From assembly GCA_937860175.1 (NCBI GenBank), contig CALMBJ010000212.1:1-5978 (forward strand): 5,978 nt of DNA. Reading direction: 5' to 3'. Within the stretch, counting starts at the first letter, position 1; every line of letters begins with the position of its first letter. The notes below the pieces were generated by a model, which saw nothing but the letters and a program-made list of their open reading frames with translations, was not told the origin of the DNA and did no database searches. This DNA comes from an uncultured Actinomycetes bacterium (GTDB lineage Bacteria > Actinomycetota > Actinomycetes > Nanopelagicales > Nanopelagicaceae). Positions 1 through 5,978 of the stretch are shown piece by piece. The position numbers and the translations under genes are program-made.

Positions 1-1582
1 CGTTTAATTCTGCAACTGTTTTTTGTACACCTTGATGTTCAGCGTACTCAGTTAAGTGCCACTGCAATCCGGCGCTCTCATTCCATTCCTCGTTTTGCGC
101 AAACTCGCAACCCATAAACAACAACTTCTTACCAGGGTGGGCCCACATGAAACCATAAAGCGCTCTAAGGGTGGCAAGTTTTTGCCAACGATCTCCGGGA
201 AACTTGTTTACTAATTGACCTTTTCCATGGACGACCTCATCATGAGAAAGCGGCAACATAAAATTCTCGCTCCATGCATACAAGATCGAAAAAGTGATTT
301 CATTGTGGTGATGCACTCGATGAATTGGTTCATGTGACAGGTATTGCAGGGTGTCATGCATCCACCCCATGTTCCACTTAAAGCCAAAACCGAGTCCGCC
401 ACCTGATGTATCTGCGGTGACCCCCGACCATGCCGTTGACTCCTCTGCAATCATCATGATGCCGGGGTGGGTTTTATAGGCTGTAGATGTTGCTTCTTGC
501 AGCAACTGCACCGCCTCTAAATTCTCGCGGCCACCATGCTTGTTTGGAAGCCATTCTCCCTCTTTACGTGAGTAATCCAAGTAGAGCATCGATGCCACGG
601 CATCAACTCGTAATCCATCGATATGAAACTCGGTAAGCCAGTACAAAGCGCTTGCTACAAGAAAGTTTCGCACCTCATTGCGACCAAAGTTAAAGATAAG
701 GGTTCCCCAGTCTGGGTGCTCTCCTAAACGTGGATCAGCGTGCTCATACAAAGCGGTTCCATCAAATTTTGCTAACGCCCATTCATCCTTTGGAAAGTGG
801 GCAGGGACCCAATCCAAGATAACGCCGATCCCAGCGTTATGTAGAGCATCCACTAAAAATTTAAACTCATCTGGAGAACCAAAACGAGAAGTCGGTGCAA
901 AGAATGAGGTTACTTGATAGCCCCATGAAGGTCCGTATGGATGCTCGGTAACTGGTAAGAATTCAACATGTGTAAAGCCCTGTAGCTGCATATATTGGAC
1001 CAACTCTGTTGCAAGCTCCTTGTAACTTAAACCAAGCTTCCATGAGCCAAGATGAACCTCGTAGACAGATACTGCAGAGCGCCAAGATTGGAACTGTGAT
1101 CGCTGCTCTATCCACGAGTTGTCATTCCATACGTAGTTAGACTCTTCAACAACAGATGCGGTTAACGGTGGAATTTCAGTTGCTCGTGCCATGGGATCTG
1201 CATGATCAACCCAGCGACCATCTATTCCACACACTGCAAACTTGTACTTAGCTCCCGCGCCGATATCGGCGACAAAGAGCTCCCAGATGCCAGATGATCC
1301 GATGCGGTGCATCTTATGGGAGTTACGGTCCCAGAAATTGTGATCACCGATCAAGGAAACCGCTTGCGCGTTGGGCGCCCATACTGAAAAAGCAGTGCCT
1401 AGTAATGCCCCCGCTGCATCTCGCTTAACCTGCGCGCCAAGTGCCTTCCATAACTGTTCGTGGCGACCTTCTGCAATAAGGTAAAGATCTAGTTCGCCAA
1501 GTGATGAATGCGGGTTGAGGTAAGAGGCGGGTTGAAGGATGTTCTCATCTCGACCCTTGAAGAGCTTTGAGAATACGCCCAC
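1..1582 (-). CDS. glgB: 1,4-alpha-glucan branching enzyme GlgB (3' end cut by window)
   Basis: GlgB cuts an alpha-1,4 glucan chain and rejoins the piece through an alpha-1,6 bond, making branches in glycogen-like polymer in the cytoplasm. The frame is open for 527 codons and runs off the left edge. By comparison with E. coli GlgB (about 728 residues) some 110-120 C-terminal residues are missing. A CBM48 module covers roughly residues 60-150 (FSVWAPNA at 65-72), followed by the GH13 barrel: YEVHLGSW (174-181), LDWVPAHF (256-263), nucleophile Asp327 in RVDAVAS, acid/base Glu380 in AEEST, and Asp448 in [10 protein letters not shown]. These correspond to E. coli Asp335, Asp405, Glu458 and Asp526, all with the same offset of 78, so the barrel has no net insertion or deletion between them. 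Only about 48 residues precede CBM48, so the N1 module of E. coli and mycobacterial GlgB is absent. The GTG start is the only candidate: an in-frame TAA lies four codons upstream and no other start follows it before the GTG. It lies 1 base after the glgE stop. Family assignment is very secure. Confidence 0.96.
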   Translation of the reverse strand, partial: MGVFSKLFKGRDENILQPASYLNPHSSLGELDLYLIAEGRHEQLWKALGAQVKRDAAGALLGTAFSVWAPNAQAVSLIGDHNFWDRNSHKMHRIGSSGIWELFVADIGAGAKYKFAVCGIDGRWVDHADPMARATEIPPLTASVVEESNYVWNDNSWIEQRSQFQSWRSAVSVYEVHLGSWKLGLSYKELATELVQYMQLQGFTHVEFLPVTEHPYGPSWGYQVTSFFAPTSRFGSPDEFKFLVDALHNAGIGVILDWVPAHFPKDEWALAKFDGTALYEHADPRLGEHPDWGTLIFNFGRNEVRNFLVASALYWLTEFHIDGLRVDAVASMLYLDYSRKEGEWLPNKHGGRENLEAVQLLQEATSTAYKTHPGIMMIAEESTAWSGVTADTSGGGLGFGFKWNMGWMHDTLQYLSHEPIHRVHHHNEITFSILYAWSENFMLPLSHDEVVHGKGQLVNKFPGDRWQKLATLRALYGFMWAHPGKKLLFMGCEFAQNEEWNESAGLQWHLTEYAEHQGVQKTVAELN

Positions 1583-1596
1583 TTTAGAACTTTACC
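1580..1596 (-). promoter_or_regulatory. glgE stop / glgB GTG start junction with weak ribosome binding site
   Basis: The glgE stop TAA (1586-1584) is followed by one base and then the glgB GTG (1582-1580). The preceding bases read GGTAAAGTTCTAAA on the minus strand, without a convincing AGGAGG-like core. With a non-ATG start and poor Shine-Dalgarno, glgB translation probably depends largely on ribosomes finishing glgE. That dependence is an inference; the arrangement is read directly. Confidence 0.6.
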
Positions 1597-3320
1597 GAAA
1601 CGATATGGGCAACTTTTCCAACCGGACGTGTTGGGTTCAGCGAAACAAATGTGTGCGGACTCCAGGTCATGGTTGAACCATCTAGTAAATCCTTCACCTC
1701 AAACTCGTTGCTCGAAAAGCCCAATGCATCCATGTTCCAATGAACCGTTGTTCCTTGGGCAAAGCTTGGATCAAGATTTACAACAACTAAAACAAGATCT
1801 TTTCCCTCACGTTTTGAGTATGCGATGATCGCATCTGAATCTGTGTCATGGAAGGTTAAGTTGCGAAGGCGCTGTAATGCAGGATGGGCTTTGCGTATTG
1901 CATTCAATTGAGCAATAAAGGGAGCAAGGGTTAAACCTTTTTTGCCAGCACCCTCCCAGTCACGAACCTTGATCTCATACTTTTCTGAGTCCATGTACTC
2001 CTCGCCACCTTCTTTGAAGGGGCGATGTTCATAGAGTTCATATCCGGCGTACATTCCCCATGATGGTGTCAAGGTGGAAGCTAAAACCGCACGCAACGCA
2101 AACATCGCTGGATTTCCACTTTGTAAATGGAAGGGATTGATATCTGGAGTATTGACCCAAAAATTTGGTCTAAAGAATGCGCTAGTTCCTTGCGCAACTT
2201 CACGGCCGTACTCGGTTAGCTCCCACTTACTAGTTCGCCAGGTGAAGTAGGTATAGGACTGGTGGAACCCAGCCTTTCCAAGTGCGTGCATCATGGCCGG
2301 ACGGGTAAAAGCTTCAGCTAAGAAAACCACCTCTGGGCTCTCTTTGTGAACAATCGCCAATAAATCCTGCCAGAAATGAACCGGCTTAGTGTGTGGATTA
2401 TCAACTCGGAAAATCTTTACACCCTTAGAAACCCACAATCTAATGATTCGAAGCACTTCATCACGGATACCTTCGTAATCATCATCGAAGTTAATGGGAT
2501 AGATATCTTGATACTTCTTTGGTGGGTTCTCTGCGTATGCAATGGTTCCATCTGCTCGCTTGTTAAACCACTCTGGATTGCTCTTCACCCAAGGATGATC
2601 AGGCGAAGTTTGTAGCGCTAAATCCATAGCAATTTCAAGACCTTGCTTACCTGCAGCTTTAACAAAATCTTCAAAATCCTTCATCGTTCCAAGTGCGGGA
2701 TTAATCGCATCATGGCCACCTTCAGAGTTACCGATCGCCCATGGAACTCCGCAATCATCTGCCTTGGCATCTAGCGTGTTGTTTTTGCCTTTGCGGTGCG
2801 CGATTCCGATCGGATGAACCGGTGGAAGATATAAAACATCAAACCCCATGGCTGCGACACCTGCAAGCCTTTTTGATGCAGTTGCAAATGTTCCGCTGAT
2901 TACAGTTCCATCAGTATTTTTTACAGCACCTTCGCTGCGCGGGAAAAACTCATACCAAGCTCCAACTAATGCACGATCACGATCTGCGCGAACCGGATAC
3001 CTTTCAGATTCACCGGTAACGGTTCGGTACTGCGATGTGCTTGAAGCTTTAACTACAAAATAAAAATCACCTTCAGCTGGAACGGTGAATTGACCTTCAT
3101 AGCGATCTGTTCCGGGCCAACGCTCAATTAAGGGCTGGCAATCAACCATCTTCTCTTTTGCGTTATACAGACAAACTTGAGCGGTCAGTGTTTCATGACC
3201 TTCAATAATGATCGTTGCAGAAACTGAGATGCTCTCTTGTGCGATCGCCTTTACCGCAACAAATTCTCCCCCGAAGTAAACCGCGGGGGAGATATCTGTG
3301 ATTGGAATTCTAGAGATCAA
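1584..3320 (-). CDS. glgE: Maltose-1-phosphate maltosyltransferase GlgE, short form apparently without domain S
   Basis: GlgE (GH13_3) transfers maltosyl units from alpha-maltose 1-phosphate to the non-reducing end of alpha-1,4 glucans, releasing phosphate, in the cytoplasm. The 578-residue protein is complete. An N-terminal beta domain (about 1-92) starts with [11 protein letters not shown] and ends near FYFVVKA. The barrel begins at [15 protein letters not shown] (117-131). Catalytic residues are Asp307 in [10 protein letters not shown], Glu336 in FLAEAFTRP and Asp393 in NTPDI. Their spacings (29 and 57) equal those of S. coelicolor GlgE (Asp394, Glu423, Asp480, as I recall). Lys177, Asn181, Lys268, Tyr270 and Asn308 match the remembered maltose-1-phosphate pocket. 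A C-terminal beta domain follows (about 490-578). Known GlgE proteins have about 675-700 residues; most of the shortfall is between residues 92 and 99, where the helical domain S normally sits. The TTG start is forced: an in-frame TGA lies 13 codons upstream with no start between, and AGAAGGA lies 5 bases before it. It overlaps aceE by 3 bases and is followed directly by glgB, the enzyme that branches its product. Confidence 0.96.
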   Translation of the reverse strand: MISRIPITDISPAVYFGGEFVAVKAIAQESISVSATIIIEGHETLTAQVCLYNAKEKMVDCQPLIERWPGTDRYEGQFTVPAEGDFYFVVKASSTSQYRTVTGESERYPVRADRDRALVGAWYEFFPRSEGAVKNTDGTVISGTFATASKRLAGVAAMGFDVLYLPPVHPIGIAHRKGKNNTLDAKADDCGVPWAIGNSEGGHDAINPALGTMKDFEDFVKAAGKQGLEIAMDLALQTSPDHPWVKSNPEWFNKRADGTIAYAENPPKKYQDIYPINFDDDYEGIRDEVLRIIRLWVSKGVKIFRVDNPHTKPVHFWQDLLAIVHKESPEVVFLAEAFTRPAMMHALGKAGFHQSYTYFTWRTSKWELTEYGREVAQGTSAFFRPNFWVNTPDINPFHLQSGNPAMFALRAVLASTLTPSWGMYAGYELYEHRPFKEGGEEYMDSEKYEIKVRDWEGAGKKGLTLAPFIAQLNAIRKAHPALQRLRNLTFHDTDSDAIIAYSKREGKDLVLVVVNLDPSFAQGTTVHWNMDALGFSSNEFEVKDLLDGSTMTWSPHTFVSLNPTRPVGKVAHIVSVKF

Positions 3321-3332
3321 CCCGATCCTTCT
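3317..3332 (-). promoter_or_regulatory. glgE ribosome binding site and TTGA stop/start overlap
   Basis: On the minus strand the last aceE codons contain AGAAGGA (3332-3326), then 5 bases, then TTG (3320-3318), which starts glgE. The aceE stop TGA (3319-3317) shares two bases with this TTG, giving TTGA. A good Shine-Dalgarno at normal spacing means ribosomes can load directly, and the overlap also allows reinitiation by ribosomes that finish aceE. The bases are seen directly; coupling is inferred. Confidence 0.8.
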
Positions 3333-5978
3333 GTATTGCCAGCATCTGCAGCTGAGACATCATGGATACGATACTTATCCATCGCCTGGGTGACAATGCT
3401 TTGCTTGATTTCACCTTGGTTACAGAGTTGCTGCAACACGGCGATTGCGATTGATTCAGCATCAACCTTGAAGTGACGACGTAAAGCACCTCTTGTATCG
3501 GATAAACCGAAGCCATCTGTTCCCAGCGAGTAGAAGGGACGATCAACCCATGGCGATACCTGGTCCTGCACAGCGCGCATGAAATCGCTGACCGCAATTA
3601 CTGGACCCTTTGTGTGAGCCAACTTCTTGGTGATGTAAGCGCTGCGACGATCTGTTGGATTGAGCAGGTTGTGGCGATCTGTTTCTAGACCATCACGGCG
3701 TAGCTCATTCCATGAGGTTACAGACCACACTGCTGCGTTAACGCCCCAGTCATCTGCAAGCAGCTGCTGCGCCTTTACAGCCCAGTTAACTCCCACACCC
3801 GATGCCAAGATCTGCGCATTCTTTTTGCGCGAACCGTTAGAAGGTGAGTACAAGTAAATTCCCTTGAGCAATCCATCAACATCAAGGTTTTCAGGCTCGG
3901 CCGGATGAACATATGGCTCGTTGTAAACAGTGAGGTAGTAGAAAACATTCTCGCTGTTTTCGCCATACATACGACGAAGACCATCTTTAACAATGTGGCC
4001 TAACTCGTAAGCAAAAGCTGGGTCGTAAGAAACTACCGCTGGGTTGGTTGCTGCAAGAAGATGTGAATGACCATCTTCATGTTGCAGACCTTCACCGTTA
4101 AGAGTTGTGCGACCGGCGGTTGCTCCAACAACAAATCCTCTTACCAATTGATCTGCAGCGGCCCAGAATGCATCTCCGGTGCGCTGGAATCCGAACATTG
4201 AGTAGAAGATGTACATCGGAATCATCGGTTCATCATGTGTTGAGTATGAAGAGCCAACCGCTGTAAATGAGGCAACTGATCCTGCTTCGTTAATACCTTC
4301 ATGAAGGATTACACCCGAAGTAGATTCCTTATAAGACAACATTAACTCGCGGTCTACCGCTGTGTACTGCTGACCATGAGGTGAGTAAATCTTCATCGTT
4401 GGGAACAATGAATCCATACCAAAGGTACGTGCCTCATCAGGAATGATCGGAACAATTCGATTGCCCAACCCCGGATCCTTAACAAGATCCTTCAACATGC
4501 GAACAAAAGCCATCGTTGTTGCGATCTCTTGCTGACCAGAACCACGCTTTACAGATTCGTAAACAGAGTCAGCGGGCATTGTTAATGGACGAGACTTTGC
4601 ACGGCGGCGAGGAATTGATCCACCCAGCTCTGCGCGACGTTCAGCCAAGTACTTAGCCTCTGGCGAATCATCTGCAGGCTTGTAATAAGGAGGTAAGTAC
4701 TTATCTAACTTCTCATCTGGAATATCCAAGTGCAATGTGTCGCGGAACTTTTGAATATCTTCCAGCGTCATTTTCTTCATCTGGTGAGTCGAGTTACGAC
4801 CTTCGAAGTGGGATCCAAGGGTCCAACCCTTAACAGTCTTAGCCAAAATAACTGTTGGACGACCATTCTTCTGAGTAGCTGCCGTATATGCAGCAAATAG
4901 CTTCTGGTAATCGTGTCCACCGCGCTTGAGGTTCCAGATTTGATCATCTGACCAGTTTGCAACCATTGCAGCTGTACGTGGATCGCGTCCAAAGAAGTTA
5001 TCACGAACATACTTTCCAGATTCGGCCTTAAATGTTTGATAATCACCATCAAGGGTTTCATTCATAATCTTTACAAGTGCGCCTTCGCGATCTTGAGCCA
5101 AAAGTGGGTCCCAACCGCGGCCCCAAACAACCTTAATGACATTCCAGCCCGCGCCACCAAAGATTGATTCAAGCTCTTGAATGATCTTGCCATTTCCGCG
5201 AACCGGACCATCGAGGCGTTGCAAGTTACAGTTAATAACAAAGGTTAAGTTGTCTAACTTTTCGCGGGTAGCAAGACCAATTGCACCTAATGTATCTACC
5301 TCATCAACTTCACCATCGCCAAGGAATGCCCAAACATTTTGATCACTCGTATCTTTAATTCCGCGGTTATGAAGGTAACGGTTGTAACGCGCTTGGTAAA
5401 TCGCATTCAAAGGTCCGATACCCATCGAAACAGTTGGGAACTGCCAAAAATCTGGCATCAAGCGTGGGTGCGGATAAGAAGATAGTCCGCCACCTGGGTG
5501 AGAAAGCTCTTGACGGAATCCATCAAGTTGATTTTCAGTTAAACGACCTTCAAGAAAAGCACGTGCATACATTCCGGGGCTTGCATGTCCCTGGAAGAAA
5601 ATTTGATCTCCGCCACCTGGGTGATCCTGACCGCGGAAGAAGTGGTTGAAACCAACTTCATAGAGAGCCGCAGATGATGCATATGTTGAGATGTGTCCAC
5701 CAACTCCAACGCCTGGACGCTGCGCGCGGTGAACCAACATCGCTGCATTCCAACGGTTGATGCGGCGAATCTTTCTTTCTAGATCTTCATCTCCAGGAAA
5801 CTTTGCTTCCTGCTCTGGCGGAATCGTGTTGATGTAATCGGTGGTGCGAAGTGAAGAGATTCCCACATTTCGTTCTCTGGCATGGTCAAGAAGATTGAGC
5901 ATCAGGTAGCGAGCGCGGACCGGACCTGCAGCTTTGAGGGCGGCATCAAAGGAGGCTCGCCACTCAGCTGACTCGGTA
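3317..5978 (-). CDS. aceE: Pyruvate dehydrogenase E1 component, homodimeric AceE type (5' end cut by window)
   Basis: AceE is the thiamine-diphosphate E1 subunit of the pyruvate dehydrogenase complex. It decarboxylates pyruvate and acetylates the lipoyl group of E2 in the cytoplasm; E2 and lipoamide dehydrogenase are not in this window. The frame stays open to the right edge, 25 codons above the ATG at 5902, and that upstream stretch ([17 protein letters not shown], then ARYLMLNLL) matches the AceE N-terminal region, so 5902 is an internal Met. About 886 codons are visible and perhaps 10-30 are missing. Landmarks are [17 protein letters not shown] near the N-terminus, the ThDP motif GDG (5312-5320) running to INCNLQR, an active-site loop with THQMKKM, the second domain with [10 protein letters not shown] (Glu codon 4433-4435), [29 protein letters not shown], and the C-terminal [12 protein letters not shown]. 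The single long chain is the homodimeric E1 type, not the alpha/beta type. It resembles mycobacterial AceE closely. The TGA stop overlaps the glgE TTG start, which suggests cotranscription and possibly coupled translation. Confidence 0.97.
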   Translation of the reverse strand, partial: TESAEWRASFDAALKAAGPVRARYLMLNLLDHARERNVGISSLRTTDYINTIPPEQEAKFPGDEDLERKIRRINRWNAAMLVHRAQRPGVGVGGHISTYASSAALYEVGFNHFFRGQDHPGGGDQIFFQGHASPGMYARAFLEGRLTENQLDGFRQELSHPGGGLSSYPHPRLMPDFWQFPTVSMGIGPLNAIYQARYNRYLHNRGIKDTSDQNVWAFLGDGEVDEVDTLGAIGLATREKLDNLTFVINCNLQRLDGPVRGNGKIIQELESIFGGAGWNVIKVVWGRGWDPLLAQDREGALVKIMNETLDGDYQTFKAESGKYVRDNFFGRDPRTAAMVANWSDDQIWNLKRGGHDYQKLFAAYTAATQKNGRPTVILAKTVKGWTLGSHFEGRNSTHQMKKMTLEDIQKFRDTLHLDIPDEKLDKYLPPYYKPADDSPEAKYLAERRAELGGSIPRRRAKSRPLTMPADSVYESVKRGSGQQEIATTMAFVRMLKDLVKDPGLGNRIVPIIPDEARTFGMDSLFPTMKIYSPHGQQYTAVDRELMLSYKESTSGVILHEGINEAGSVASFTAVGSSYSTHDEPMIPMYIFYSMFGFQRTGDAFWAAADQLVRGFVVGATAGRTTLNGEGLQHEDGHSHLLAATNPAVVSYDPAFAYELGHIVKDGLRRMYGENSENVFYYLTVYNEPYVHPAEPENLDVDGLLKGIYLYSPSNGSRKKNAQILASGVGVNWAVKAQQLLADDWGVNAAVWSVTSWNELRRDGLETDRHNLLNPTDRRSAYITKKLAHTKGPVIAVSDFMRAVQDQVSPWVDRPFYSLGTDGFGLSDTRGALRRHFKVDAESIAIAVLQQLCNQGEIKQSIVTQAMDKYRIHDVSAADAGNTEGSG

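Noticed and set aside
211..450. Minus-strand 79-codon frame
   Set aside because: It lies in an alternative frame entirely within the catalytic region of glgB, whose own frame is intact across it.
2985..3044. A frameshift or pseudogene as explanation for the short GlgE
   Set aside because: The reading frame is uninterrupted, sequence on both sides aligns in the same frame with known GlgE, and catalytic residue spacing is exact, so an in-frame domain loss fits better.
3237..3476. Plus-strand 79-codon frame spanning the aceE/glgE junction
   Set aside because: It is antisense to two well-supported genes, has no recognisable motif, and its composition looks like a reverse reading of coding sequence.
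3310..3597. Minus-strand 95-codon frame running past the aceE stop
   Set aside because: It overlaps the conserved AceE C-terminus and the GlgE start in a third frame, with no family resemblance, so it is most likely chance.
4777..5061. Minus-strand 94-codon frame inside aceE
   Set aside because: It is an out-of-frame shadow of aceE without motifs, and the aceE frame is continuous and conserved there.
3317..5902. Taking the ATG at 5902 as the start of aceE
   Set aside because: The frame stays open to the window edge, and the 25 upstream codons encode sequence that matches the AceE N-terminal region, so this Met (in ARYLMLNLL) is internal.

Overview
The window is a solid block of three genes on the minus strand, with almost no non-coding DNA. 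In transcription order they are: aceE (right end to 3317), encoding the homodimer-type pyruvate dehydrogenase E1 component; glgE (3320 to 1584), encoding the maltose-1-phosphate:alpha-1,4-glucan maltosyltransferase; and glgB (1582 to left end), encoding the GH13 glycogen branching enzyme. aceE lacks its 5' end and glgB lacks its 3' end because the window cuts them. glgE is complete.

The genes are packed as in a single operon. The aceE stop and the glgE start share bases in a TTGA overlap. The glgE stop is one base away from the glgB GTG start. Both downstream genes use non-ATG starts, and in each case it is the only usable start after an in-frame stop. A clear Shine-Dalgarno (AGAAGGA) precedes glgE; none is obvious before glgB.

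Organism (inference): AceE and GlgE both read as actinobacterial proteins, with long stretches matching the mycobacterial and Streptomyces enzymes as I recall them. The base composition looks like mid-to-high 40s percent G+C, by eye on a few lines, which is low for that phylum. Low G+C, overlapping genes and shortened proteins fit a streamlined actinobacterium such as the freshwater acI group (Nanopelagicales), but no marker gene here proves it.

Function: GlgE extends linear alpha-1,4-glucan using maltose 1-phosphate, and GlgB adds alpha-1,6 branches, so these two form the polymer-building end of the GlgE pathway. AceE converts pyruvate towards acetyl-CoA. The order therefore places a central carbon enzyme directly upstream of storage-glucan synthesis. 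The genes that make maltose 1-phosphate (treS/pep2 or glgC/glgM) are not in the window.

The most unusual features are a GlgE that appears to lack the helical domain S, and a GlgB that lacks the N-terminal N1 module. In both, the catalytic residues are intact. I found no RNA genes, mobile elements, CRISPR arrays, long repeats or terminators. There is no gene-free stretch longer than 1 base.
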